This document shows, piece by piece, positions 25,801 through 34,139 of a stretch of 64,000 bases of DNA. The position numbers and the translations under genes are program-made. The stretch's first letter is position 1, and each line of letters starts with the position of its first letter. The DNA comes from Chloroflexota bacterium (GTDB lineage: Bacteria; Chloroflexota; Anaerolineae; Anaerolineales; Villigracilaceae), in assembly GCA_013388855.1 (NCBI GenBank), contig JACAEM010000018.1, positions 62,001-126,000 on the forward strand, written 5' to 3'. The notes below the pieces were generated by a model that saw only the letters and a list, made by a program, of their open reading frames with translations, was not told where the DNA came from and did no database searches.

Positions 25801-27162
25801 ATGACCCTTCACCTTCTCTCTCCTTTGGATGGACGCTACGCCGAGACCACATCGCCTCTGCGGGATCACTTCTCTGAGTTTGCTTTTCTACGCGACAGAG
25901 TGCGCGTCGAACTTAACTTTTTGCCTGCTCTTTCCAAAACAGGCTTGGTGCGCCCTTTGAGCGATTCTGAGTCCGCGCACCTTAAATCAATTCTTATAAA
26001 TTTCTCAGATGCCGACGCGGAACTGATCCTCGAATACGAACGCAAAACCCGCCACGACGTCAAAGCCATTGAGTATTTCATCCAAAACAAGTTACAAGAT
26101 ACATCGTTACAAGATACCATCCCATGGATTCACTTCGGATTGACCTCCGAAGATACAAACAGCATTGGTCAAGCTATATCGTTGAATGAGTCACGAGACA
26201 AAGTAATTCTCCCTACTCTCAATTCTCTAATCCTTCATCTCTCCGAACTAGCTCTTCGCTATAAATCCGTGCCCATGCTCGCCCGCACGCATGGACAGTT
26301 CGCCGTACCGACAACTTTGGGAAAAGAATTTGCCGTTTACATCGCCCGCCTCAAAAAGACACGAGACGAAATTGCCGCACATAAATTTGAAGCCAAGTTG
26401 ACAGGCGCCGTTGGCAACTTCAATGCCCTGCAAGCCGCCGCGCCCAATGTGGATTGGATTTCATTCAGCAAAGAATTTGTCTCCAGTTTTGGACTTGAGC
26501 CGAATCTGCTCACCATCCAAATCCTCCCCTACGATAACTGGATACGCTACTTCGACCTCATCCGCTTGACCAATTCCATTCTCATTGACTTTGCCCAAGA
26601 CATCTGGCGCTACATCAGCGACGGCTATCTCAAACAAGCCGTCGTCGCAAGCGAAGTCGGTTCGTCCACCATGCCGCAGAAGGTCAACCCGATTGACTTT
26701 GAAAACGCCGAAGGCAATCTCGGCGTGGCGAATTCGCTCTTCGCGCATTACGCCCAAAAGTTGACCGTCTCACGCCTGCAACGCGACCTCTCCGATTCCA
26801 CCGTCCGCCGCACGTTTGGCACGGCGTTGGGTCACAGCCTGTTGGCATGGACCAACTTCCAGCGCGGTCTGAAGCGTATTGCTCCCGATGAGGAAAAGCT
26901 CACAGCCGAGTTGAATGCCCATTGGGAAGTTGTCTCCGAAGGCGCACAAACCATCCTGCGTGCCGCTGGAAAATCAGACGCCTACGAATCGCTCAAAGAA
27001 CAAACTCGCGGACGAGTCCTCACCGAGACCGATTACAAGAATTGGTGTAACTCAATTGATGTGGATGAACCAACACGCGAAAAATTGAAAGCTTTATCGC
27101 CTGAAACCTATATCGGGTTGGCTGTTCAATTGACTGACAACCTGTTGAATAATCGCGACTGA
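25801..27162 (+). CDS. purB: Adenylosuccinate lyase
   Basis: The 453-residue fumarase-family enzyme cleaves SAICAR and adenylosuccinate. LSPLDGRYAETTSPLRDHFS is of the E. coli PurB type, RKTRHDVKAIEYF lies near residue 81, ARTHGQFAVPTTLGKE near 161, and the signature SSTMPQKVNPIDFEN near 287. The segment LQDTSLQDT near residue 100 is encoded by a direct repeat (GTTACAAGATAC at 26091 and 26106), perhaps another small repeat unit. Confidence 0.95.
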   Translation: MTLHLLSPLDGRYAETTSPLRDHFSEFAFLRDRVRVELNFLPALSKTGLVRPLSDSESAHLKSILINFSDADAELILEYERKTRHDVKAIEYFIQNKLQDTSLQDTIPWIHFGLTSEDTNSIGQAISLNESRDKVILPTLNSLILHLSELALRYKSVPMLARTHGQFAVPTTLGKEFAVYIARLKKTRDEIAAHKFEAKLTGAVGNFNALQAAAPNVDWISFSKEFVSSFGLEPNLLTIQILPYDNWIRYFDLIRLTNSILIDFAQDIWRYISDGYLKQAVVASEVGSSTMPQKVNPIDFENAEGNLGVANSLFAHYAQKLTVSRLQRDLSDSTVRRTFGTALGHSLLAWTNFQRGLKRIAPDEEKLTAELNAHWEVVSEGAQTILRAAGKSDAYESLKEQTRGRVLTETDYKNWCNSIDVDEPTREKLKALSPETYIGLAVQLTDNLLNNRD

Positions 27163-27168
27163 AATTCA

Positions 27169-27196
27169 TTGACAGATTTCGCATGGATGGTAGAAT
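27169..27196 (+). promoter_or_regulatory. carAB promoter
   Basis: TTGACA (27169-27174), 16 bp, TAGAAT (27191-27196). The -10 box is 10 bases from the leader ATG, as at 5270. The bases CCGCCCAATATGTTT follow both promoters. Confidence 0.75.
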
Positions 27197-27206
27197 ACCG
27201 CCCAAT

Positions 27207-27311
27207 ATGTTTAGACAAGCTGGCTTGCGCCGTACCCGTTGTTTCATACTGACTTTTCCTGAAAGGTCGGTCGTTTTCGATTTGATGCAGGTGCAATGCT
27301 TGTCGGCATGA
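27207..27311 (+). CDS. Arginine-rich leader peptide (putative attenuator)
   Basis: This is a 34-codon frame that starts MFRQAGLRRTRCF. Five residues are arginine (3, 8, 9, 11, 20), three of them within four positions. No Shine-Dalgarno sequence fits; the 5' UTR would be about 0-4 bases. A small stem (GACTTTTC 27251-27258 with GAAAGGTC 27261-27268) follows the Arg cluster, and the stop is 12 bases before a terminator stem. carAB makes carbamoyl phosphate for arginine and pyrimidines, so control by arginyl-tRNA supply would make sense. This is inference from layout; the peptide itself has no known relative. Confidence 0.5.
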   Translation: MFRQAGLRRTRCFILTFPERSVVFDLMQVQCLSA

Positions 27312-27319
27312 TGTGAATC

Positions 27320-27354
27320 TAAAACAGCCCTCCCCTTTCGGAGGGCTGTTTTTA
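27320..27354 (+). terminator. Leader terminator of carAB
   Basis: ACAGCCCTCC (27324-27333) and GGAGGGCTGT (27340-27349) form a 10-bp stem followed by TTTTT. It can also end read-through from purB. Its place after the leader peptide makes it the likely attenuator. Confidence 0.85.
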
Positions 27355-27385
27355 TGAATGGTTTATTTCTTTGAAAGGAACTTGT

Positions 27386-28525
27386 ATGATTGCAACACTT
27401 GTATTGGAAGATGGAACTGTGCTTGAAGGTCACGCGTTTGGCGCGGAGACTGATGCGGTCTTTGAACTGGTCTTCAACACCAGTATGACCGGCTATCAGG
27501 AAATTCTCACCGACCCTTCCTACCGCGGACAGGGTGTGTTGTTCACCGTGTCGCATATCGGCAATGTGGGTATCAACCTGGAAGACGATGAATCGACGCA
27601 ACCGCAGGTTTCAGCCGCTGTTATCCGTGCGTTGAGTCCCGTAGTGTCGAACTGGCGTTCGGCGCTTTCTTTATCTGACTGGCTCGCACAGTATGGCGTG
27701 CCCGGCATCAGCGGCGTGGCCACACGCTGGTTGACTCGCAAACTGCGCGACGGCGGCACGCAAAAAGCCGCACTTTCTACGAAGGGTACTTCTGCTGAAA
27801 CGTTGTTGAAAATGGTACGCGAGTGGAGCGGGCTCGACGGACGGGACATGGTGAAGGAAGTGACGTGTGAGGAGAGTTATCGCTGGGTTGGGGATGCGGG
27901 AAGTAAATGGGTCGAGAAAAAAGATAATTCGAAACTCGAACATCGAAAGTCGAATATCGAATATCGAATTGTCGCTTACGATTTTGGGATTAAGAAAAAT
28001 ATCCTTCGTCATCTTTCATCGTACGGCGCAAATGTGACCGTTGTCCCTGCGGATACTTCTGCGGAAGAAACGCTGGCGCTGAAACCGGATGGCATCTTTC
28101 TCTCGAATGGTCCCGGCGACCCGGCGGGGTTGCCCTATGCCGTTGAAGCCGTGGAGAAATTGATTGATAGCAACGTGCCGATGTTTGGCATCTGTTTGGG
28201 ACATCAACTCATCGGTCGCGCACTCGGAGCGGATACGCATCGTCTCAAGTTCGGACATCACAGCGGGAATCACCCCGTTCAGCATTTGCCCAGCGGAGAG
28301 GTTCTCATCACCGCGCAAAATCACAATTACTGCGTCACCGAAGGGGATTTGAATAAAGATGAAGTGGAGATTACTTACAAGAGTTTGAACGATGACTCAC
28401 TGGAAGGAATTCGGATGAAGAACAAACCGGTCTTCAGCGTGCAGTTTCATCCCGAGTCCGCGCCGGGTCCGCATGATGCGCACGATATTTTTGGTGAGTT
28501 CTTCAAGATGATCGGGGATAAATAA
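27386..28525 (+). CDS. carA: Carbamoyl-phosphate synthase small subunit
   Basis: The 379-residue glutaminase subunit hydrolyses glutamine for Car[14 protein letters not shown] is at the N-terminus, [17 protein letters not shown] near residue 32, [12 protein letters not shown] near 240, and the nucleophile in [14 protein letters not shown] near 270, with [15 protein letters not shown] near the end. ATG 27386 has GAAAGGA upstream; an earlier TTG at 27371 overlaps that site. Residues ~181-195, just before the conserved [13 protein letters not shown], are encoded by a CGAATATCGA repeat. Confidence 0.95.
   Translation: MIATLVLEDGTVLEGHAFGAETDAVFELVFNTSMTGYQEILTDPSYRGQGVLFTVSHIGNVGINLEDDESTQPQVSAAVIRALSPVVSNWRSALSLSDWLAQYGVPGISGVATRWLTRKLRDGGTQKAALSTKGTSAETLLKMVREWSGLDGRDMVKEVTCEESYRWVGDAGSKWVEKKDNSKLEHRKSNIEYRIVAYDFGIKKNILRHLSSYGANVTVVPADTSAEETLALKPDGIFLSNGPGDPAGLPYAVEAVEKLIDSNVPMFGICLGHQLIGRALGADTHRLKFGHHSGNHPVQHLPSGEVLITAQNHNYCVTEGDLNKDEVEITYKSLNDDSLEGIRMKNKPVFSVQFHPESAPGPHDAHDIFGEFFKMIGDK
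27926..27970. repeat. TCGAATATCGA repeat in carA (in frame)
   Basis: AATTCGAAACTCGAACATCG then AAAGTCGAATATCGAATATC, ending in GAATT. It is a run of CGAA(A/T)(A/C)(T/G) units read [16 protein letters not shown], placed between the N-terminal and GATase domains. Confidence 0.7.
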
Positions 28526-28526
28526 C

Positions 28527-31500
28527 ATGAAGCGCACAGATATTCATACAATTCTTATTCCAGGTTCAGGTGCAATCGTTATCGGTCAGGCTGCAGAGTT
28601 TGATTACTCCGGCACGCAAGCCGTGAAGGCGTTGAAAGCCGAAGGCTACCGTGTGGTGCTGGTCAATTCAAATCCAGCCACCATCATGACCGATCCCGAA
28701 ATCGCGGATGCAACCTATGTCGAACCGCTCACACCCGAAGCGCTCGAAGCCATCATCGCACAAGAGAGACCCGATGCTATGCTACCCACCGTTGGTGGGC
28801 AGACGGGACTCAACCTTGCACTGGCTCTCAGTGAAAATGGTGTGCTCGAAAAATACGGTGTGCAACTCATCGGCGCAAAACTCAGCGCCATCAAAGCCGC
28901 CGAAGATCGATTGTTGTTCCGTGAGGCGATGCAGAAGAACGGAATCTCCGTTCCGCGTGGCGGGGCGGCGTATTCACTGGCAGAAGCCGAAGAGCTCGTC
29001 AAGCAAACGGGCTATCCCGTTCTTGTCCGCGCTTCATTTGCGATGGGCGGCACGGGCGCGGGCTGGGTTTACAAACCGGACGAACTCCCCGAAGCCGTGC
29101 GTAAAGCAATCTCTGAATCGCCAATTGGGCAGGCATGGTTGGAAGAGTCTGTGTTGGGTTGGAAAGAATACGAACTCGAAGTGATGCGCGATAAAGCCGA
29201 TAACTTCGTCGTGGTCTGCTCCATCGAAAACCTGGACCCCATGGGCGTCCATACGGGCGACAGCATCACCGTCGCGCCAGCGCAAACGCTCACCGACCGC
29301 GAGTATCAAATCCTGCGCGACCTTGCGCATCGTGTGCTGACAGCCGTCGAGGTTGAAACAGGCGGCTCGAACGTGCAATTCGGCGTGGATCCAAAAACGG
29401 GTCGCGTTGTCGTCATCGAAATGAATCCGCGTGTGAGTCGTTCGTCTGCATTGGCGTCCAAAGCCACGGGCTTTCCCATCGCCAAGCTTGCTGCGCTGGT
29501 TGCGGTGGGTTACACCCTCGACGAAATCACCAACGACATCACGGGGCAAACCAAAGCCGCATTCGAACCGTCGCTCGATTATGTCGTCACAAAAATTCCA
29601 CGCTGGGCGTTCGAGAAATTCCCCGGCGTAGACCCCACCCTCGGACCTCAAATGAAATCGGTGGGCGAAGTGATGGCGCTGGGGCGGACGTTCCCCGAGT
29701 CTCTGAACAAGGCGATTCAATCCCTCGAAATTGGAGTGGACGCCCTCGACGGTTCCGGTCCCAGCCGAGAGTTGCCCGCTGACCCCGAAACATTATCTTC
29801 GCTGAAAGTTCCCACCGCAGATCGATTGTTCCGCGTGTATCGAGCCATTCGACAGGGAATGTCGTTGGATGAAATCGCCAATGCGACGGGATTTGACCTG
29901 TGGTTTCTAGCGCAAATGAAAGAGATTAGTAATTGGGAATTGGTAATTAGAGATTGCAAGACCGAAGCCGAACTCAAACCTGTGCTTCGTGCTGCCAAAC
30001 AAATGGGATTTGCAGACTCTCACATTGCTCGTCTACTCACCAATTACCAATCACCAATTACCAATATTCGAGAACTACGCAAATCCCTCAATATTCTCCC
30101 CACCTTCCAACGCGTGGATACCTGCGCCGCAGAATTCGAGTCGCAGACGCCCTATCTCTACTCCACGTATGAAATAGATGATGAGTCCCGCCCAACCGAT
30201 AAGCAAAAGATCCTCATCCTCGGCGGCGGACCGAATCGCATTGGGCAGGGAATCGAGTTTGATTATTGTTGTTGTCAGGCGGCATTTGCTTTGTCTGAGA
30301 TGGGATTCGAGACCATCATGTACAACTGCAACCCAGAGACCGTCTCCACGGATTACGACACGGCTGACCGTTTGTACTTCGAGCCGCTGACGCTTGAACA
30401 TGTGTTGAATGTTATTGATAAAGAACAGCCCGTCGGTGTGATCGTTCAGTTCGGCGGGCAGACGCCGCTTAATTTGGCGGCAGGGTTGGAAGCGGCGGGC
30501 GTAAAAATTTTAGGCACATCACCCCACGCTATTCAACTCTCGGAAGACCGCGAAAAGTTTGCAAAACTGCTCAAAGAATTGGATATTCCCCAGCCGGAAA
30601 ACGGAATCGCCCGGTCGTTGAAAGAGTCGCAAGAAGTCGCTCAACAAATTGGGTATCCAGTACTGATACGTCCATCCTTTGTATTGGGCGGGCGAGCCAT
30701 GGCTTTAGTGGAGTCTGAGGCTCATTTGGCAGGATTCATTCAAGGGGCGATTGAAGCGGCTCCTGGTCATCCCATATTGATTGATAAGTTCATGGAAGAC
30801 GCCTTCGAGATCGATGTCGATGCGTTGTCTGATGGCAGGTGCGTGGTGATTGGCGCGATCATGCAGCACATCGAAGAAGCGGGTGTGCATTCCGGCGATG
30901 CGGCGTGTGTGCTGCCGCCGTACAAGGTCAGCGAATATCATCTGGGAATCATGCGCGAATACACCGAGCAACTTGGGTTTGCCCTCGGTGTTCGCGGACT
31001 TATGAATGTGCAGTTTGCGCTGAAAGATGAAGTGGTGTGCGTGTTGGAAGTGAATCCACGTGCTTCGCGCACCGTGCCGTATGCCAGCAAAGCGACGGGA
31101 TTGAACCTCGCATATGTTGCCGCGCAAGTGATGGCAGGGAAGACGTTGTCCGAATTGGGTGTGACCGAAGAACCGCGCGTGGACGGATTCTTCGTCAAGG
31201 AAGCGGTGTTGCCCTTCAAGAAACTGCCCGGCTCGAACTCATTGCTCGGACCTGAAATGCGCTCGACGGGTGAAGTGATGGGACATGCCTCGCGCTTTGG
31301 TCATGCCTTTGCCAAATCGCAGATCGCGGCGGGGATGGGACTTCCGCAAAGCGGGGCGGTGCTGATCAGCGTGAATGACTATGATAAAAGTGCGGCACTG
31401 AAAGTAGCGCGGGATTTGTTTCGCATGGGCTTTACGTTATATGCCACCCCTGGCACCGCAGACTTTTTCCGCAGGGTCGGTTTACCTGTGGAGGTAGTCC

Positions 31501-31754
31501 ACAAGATCGACGAAGGTTCGACTGTCATCGAAGATTTGATCCACAGCGGAAAGGTGCAGTTGATTCTCAATACTCCGTTGGGAACTCATGCCCATTCGGA
31601 TGGCGCATGCATTCGCGCAGCGGCGATTGAGATGAATGTGCCTTTGCTCACTACACTTTCCGCGGCGACTGCGGCGGTGGCGGCGATTCAGGCGCTGAGG
31701 AAAAAGGAGTTGATGTATCGCAGTTTACAGGGTCATTTTAAGCGTGGAAGATAG
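28527..31754 (+). CDS. carB: Carbamoyl-phosphate synthase large subunit
   Basis: The 1075-residue enzyme makes carbamoyl phosphate from bicarbonate, ammonia and two ATP. It has the usual duplicated ATP-grasp halves ([40 protein letters not shown]) and a C-terminal MGS-like allosteric domain from about 940. It starts one base after the carA stop. The oligomerisation region between the halves carries two in-frame AATTACC-type insertions, residues ~466-477 and ~504-513, flanking the conserved [15 protein letters not shown] helix. Confidence 0.96.
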   Translation: MKRTDIHTILIPGSGAIVIGQAAEFDYSGTQAVKALKAEGYRVVLVNSNPATIMTDPEIADATYVEPLTPEALEAIIAQERPDAMLPTVGGQTGLNLALALSENGVLEKYGVQLIGAKLSAIKAAEDRLLFREAMQKNGISVPRGGAAYSLAEAEELVKQTGYPVLVRASFAMGGTGAGWVYKPDELPEAVRKAISESPIGQAWLEESVLGWKEYELEVMRDKADNFVVVCSIENLDPMGVHTGDSITVAPAQTLTDREYQILRDLAHRVLTAVEVETGGSNVQFGVDPKTGRVVVIEMNPRVSRSSALASKATGFPIAKLAALVAVGYTLDEITNDITGQTKAAFEPSLDYVVTKIPRWAFEKFPGVDPTLGPQMKSVGEVMALGRTFPESLNKAIQSLEIGVDALDGSGPSRELPADPETLSSLKVPTADRLFRVYRAIRQGMSLDEIANATGFDLWFLAQMKEISNWELVIRDCKTEAELKPVLRAAKQMGFADSHIARLLTNYQSPITNIRELRKSLNILPTFQRVDTCAAEFESQTPYLYSTYEIDDESRPTDKQKILILGGGPNRIGQGIEFDYCCCQAAFALSEMGFETIMYNCNPETVSTDYDTADRLYFEPLTLEHVLNVIDKEQPVGVIVQFGGQTPLNLAAGLEAAGVKILGTSPHAIQLSEDREKFAKLLKELDIPQPENGIARSLKESQEVAQQIGYPVLIRPSFVLGGRAMALVESEAHLAGFIQGAIEAAPGHPILIDKFMEDAFEIDVDALSDGRCVVIGAIMQHIEEAGVHSGDAACVLPPYKVSEYHLGIMREYTEQLGFALGVRGLMNVQFALKDEVVCVLEVNPRASRTVPYASKATGLNLAYVAAQVMAGKTLSELGVTEEPRVDGFFVKEAVLPFKKLPGSNSLLGPEMRSTGEVMGHASRFGHAFAKSQIAAGMGLPQSGAVLISVNDYDKSAALKVARDLFRMGFTLYATPGTADFFRRVGLPVEVVHKIDEGSTVIEDLIHSGKVQLILNTPLGTHAHSDGACIRAAAIEMNVPLLTTLSAATAAVAAIQALRKKELMYRSLQGHFKRGR
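29922..29955. repeat. AATTGG-type repeat in carB, left arm (in frame)
   Basis: GAGATTAGTAATTGGGAATT then GGTAATTAGAGATT. It is read [11 protein letters not shown]. The first 15 bases equal those at the purL copy (11679). Confidence 0.75.
30038..30065. repeat. AATTACC-type repeat in carB, right arm (in frame)
   Basis: CACCAATTACCAATCACCAA then TTACCAAT. It is the inverted partner of 29922-29955, about 80 bp away, read TNYQSPITN. Confidence 0.75.
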
Positions 31755-31902
31755 CGGTCCTTGTGCTATCCAAGATAATCACTGTTACAGACCAGGAATC
31801 AGCTCTGGGTTTACATTTACAGTGGTAGGTTTTCGCTTCACAAGCTAGCCTGACTCTACACCACTTTGTAAATTTACCGCCGCTTTTCATTGTAGTCGAT
31901 GA
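31755..31902. other. Gap between convergent carB and DUF4386 gene
   Basis: No gene is seen. An imperfect inverted repeat (GGTTTACATTTACAGTGGT at 31808-31826 and ACCACTTTGTAAATTTACC at 31860-31878) could serve as a two-way transcript end, but no T-run follows it. Confidence 0.35.
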
Positions 31903-32619
31903 TTACCCATAAATAGCTATTCGCTGAATAATCTCCAATTTCTTGACCATATCCTGGTTAAAGCCCTTCACGATCAGCCATGCAGCGAAGACCAGTTCGT
32001 TCAGCCCAATGGGGATGCTTAAATAAGTATGGACCGACTCCATCCCAAAATCACGCGCGAACGAGGCTAGCACGGTTGCTGTCAATGACAGAATGGCGCC
32101 AAGAGCGCCCCAGCCTGATAACCAGCGCGGGATGAGGTTTGCTCTATACAGAATAACATAATACATCAGCGCGCCCAGAGAAAAGGCAAGCCCTGATATT
32201 ACATGGAGTTGCCAGTCGCGCAATGCCAACAGTAATGTGCCCAAAGTTTGAGATGAGGCGGCCCCAGAAGTTCCTGTTGCAATGAATTCCTGACTCAATG
32301 TCAATAGCGATAGCAGGCTGAGTGTACCGATGAGGACAAATACGCCTTCAACGACCCGAAAACTGACGGATCCGAGCGCTAGGGCCTCGTTGTGCTTTTT
32401 CAAAAGTGGATACAACCCGATGGCAATGCCAGCACCCGTAGCAGCCCAGATAAATTCCAGTAGAGCCGCCGTGATGATCTGGACTGGGTTATCAGCCAGG
32501 TAATTGAGATAGTTTGGGGAATTTATCGAAATGACCAGCGAGGGTCCAAGGATACTGGCAACAGTGCAAACGATGAATAAGGCGCCCACGGTGATGGCGG
32601 TCTTTCTATAAGTGTTCAT
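31903..32619 (-). CDS. DUF4386-type membrane protein
   Basis: The 238-residue product has about six hydrophobic segments; it starts TYRKTAITVGALFIVCTVAS and contains GLYPLLKKHNEALALG, a pattern of the DUF4386 family. The function of this family is unknown to me. It is the last gene of a leftward run that starts with a MalT-like regulator. AAGGAAATC precedes the ATG. Confidence 0.75.
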   Translation of the reverse strand: MNTYRKTAITVGALFIVCTVASILGPSLVISINSPNYLNYLADNPVQIITAALLEFIWAATGAGIAIGLYPLLKKHNEALALGSVSFRVVEGVFVLIGTLSLLSLLTLSQEFIATGTSGAASSQTLGTLLLALRDWQLHVISGLAFSLGALMYYVILYRANLIPRWLSGWGALGAILSLTATVLASFARDFGMESVHTYLSIPIGLNELVFAAWLIVKGFNQDMVKKLEIIQRIAIYG

Positions 32620-32649
32620 TTGGGATTTCCTTTGTGACCTGTCTTGATG

Positions 32650-33309
32650 TTATGCTGCCGTGGCTTGGCGACTGCCAAGCAACATAACCCCCAACCAGAC
32701 GAACCACACGATCTGACCCAGGCCAAAGATGCCGGTCAGGGCGTTCAGCGTTGGGATAAGCGTGACGATGCCCACCGTGCCGACGAACAAGCCTAGGATG
32801 CTCAGCCCCTTGGACAATCCGCCTGTCCGTAGCGCGGCCAGACTGACCAACAATGTCCATGATCCGCCGAGGATTTCGCCATTGGCGTTGCCCAGTCCGT
32901 TCGTGATGGACTCAATCGCCTGAAAGGTCAATGCGGCTTGGGCCGGGTCTTTGGCGTAGAGCGCGGCAATGGTTGTGAGTCCCGCGTTGGCGGCCATGCC
33001 GCTGGCAATGAGCGAACCAGCCCAAATAATTCCGATCGCAGTTGCCGCTTGCATGAGCGCCGGCGCGCCAGACTTCATGCGGTCGTACAACGCCAGCGAG
33101 AGGACGAGCAGCGCAAAGCCAAAGAACACGTACATGAGCAGGTTGGTCGAGAAGATGACCGGCTGTTTTTCGACGTTCACGGCGAGTTTTTGCATCGGGT
33201 CGGTGATATTGATGTAGTCCAACACGGCGATGAAGATGATGATGCCGATCAGATGGCTGATTGCCATATATAGGGCGGCGATACCGCCGGATTTCTGCAA
33301 GGTCTTCAT
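32650..33309 (-). CDS. DUF4386-like multi-pass membrane protein
   Basis: The 219-residue product has about six hydrophobic segments, starts LQKSGGIAALYMAISHLIG and ends LGQIVWFVWLGVMLLGS. Its layout matches its downstream neighbour, and both may be distant members of one family. AAGGAG lies six bases before the ATG. Nothing catalytic is visible. Confidence 0.7.
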   Translation of the reverse strand: MKTLQKSGGIAALYMAISHLIGIIIFIAVLDYINITDPMQKLAVNVEKQPVIFSTNLLMYVFFGFALLVLSLALYDRMKSGAPALMQAATAIGIIWAGSLIASGMAANAGLTTIAALYAKDPAQAALTFQAIESITNGLGNANGEILGGSWTLLVSLAALRTGGLSKGLSILGLFVGTVGIVTLIPTLNALTGIFGLGQIVWFVWLGVMLLGSRQATAA

Positions 33310-33335
33310 GTTTTGCTCCTTTTATATTGAAAAGA

Positions 33336-33729
33336 TCAAGATTCGACGTTACGCCAGGTCCACGCAAACCAGACGATCAGCAGCAAGCAGAGCGTCTCGA
33401 CCGTGGCGATGAAAATATAGTGGGGATACGACGCCATACCGCCCCAGATGTAGGCGATATTGACAATGCTCACGACGATGTTTGCCCAGCGATTGATTCC
33501 TCAAGACGCGGGACAAGACGATCATGGCAATACCAAGCTGCCCCATGACCGCGCCGATCAACATCAATTGCGGAATGGACGCGCCTGCGCTGGCGGAGGT
33601 TCTTGCCACTTCTTCCGCCGCGCCAGGGATGAACAGCGAAAGGATGTCCGCTTTCAGCATGTTAAGCATGACCACAATCCACAAGGTCGAGAGCAGAACT
33701 TTTGTATCTATCTTTTTGATGGAATTCAT
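33336..33729 (-). pseudogene. DUF6326-type membrane protein, frameshifted
   Basis: From ATG 33729 (AAGGAG upstream) the reading begins MNSIKKIDTKVLLSTLWIVV and continues to IAMIVLSRVLRNQ. Then the frame is lost near 33490-33505. A shifted frame restores a family-like end: NRWANIVVSIVNIAYIWGG, then YIFIATVETLCLLLIVWFA and a stop at 33336. The unshifted reading ends in basic, unrelated residues at 33349. A one-base loss (or a base-calling error) explains this. The protein would have about three to four membrane segments. Confidence 0.7.
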
Positions 33730-33993
33730 ATTTGTTTCTCCTTGTTTTGAATGAACTTGATGGGTTTCATCGAACTGAACTTGATAGACCGAGACCAATG
33801 GCATTCCCAGATCGCGTACTTTTTTGAGCAATCCGTGCAACGCCGCTTGATCCGCCACAGGTCCAGAAAGAAGCGTATCGCCGTTTTCCAGCGTGATGGT
33901 CAAACCGTCGAACCACGTCACCCATTGGACGTCCAGATGTCCCTTGAGGCGGATCTCATAAAATTGAACATTTGCGGGCGGCTTGTCAATCAT
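33730..33993 (-). CDS. Small conserved protein, read through into the next gene
   Basis: From ATG 33993 the frame encodes 88 residues (QFYEIRLKGHLDVQWVTWF, LTGP-like LLSGPVADQAALHGLLKKVR). I know this as a small conserved protein of unknown role. There is no stop before the ATG of the DUF6326-type gene; the frame runs on through that gene's ribosome-binding site. Either the stop was lost or the two are fused. The frameshift next to it suggests decay. Confidence 0.6.
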
Positions 33994-34033
33994 CGTTTTC
34001 TCTCTGTAAACCTGCCCGTAAGATACTGTTGGG

Positions 34034-34056
34034 TGTGGTGAGATGTCATCACCACA
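34034..34056. promoter_or_regulatory. Palindrome upstream of the membrane-protein run
   Basis: TGTGGTGA (34034-34041) and TCACCACA (34049-34056) form a perfect 8-bp inverted repeat with 7 bases between. It lies about 40 bases upstream of ATG 33993 (-), a fitting place for an operator, perhaps for the neighbouring MalT-like regulator. Confidence 0.45.
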
Positions 34057-34082
34057 TGATGTGATTGAGGCGGTGATTGTGC

Positions 34083-34117
34083 GGAAAACAAAAACTCCAG
34101 CGGGTAAGGCTGGAGTT
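34083..34117 (-). terminator. Terminator after the MalT-like gene
   Basis: On the minus strand AACTCCAGC and GCTGGAGTT (34109-34117 and 34093-34101) form a 9-bp stem followed by TTTTGTTTTCC. It ends the regulator transcript, so the membrane-protein genes downstream need their own promoter. Confidence 0.8.
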
Positions 34118-34139
34118 GGGCTGGAGGAGTTTCAGGCGG

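Noticed and set aside
26091-26117. Coding repeat in purB (GTTACAAGATAC twice)
   Set aside because: The unit is short and occurs only as this pair here. It may be chance or a local duplication, so it is noted under purB only.
27212-27320. PyrR-binding attenuator before carA
   Set aside because: I could not find the conserved PyrR loop sequence. The Arg-rich frame fits the layout better.
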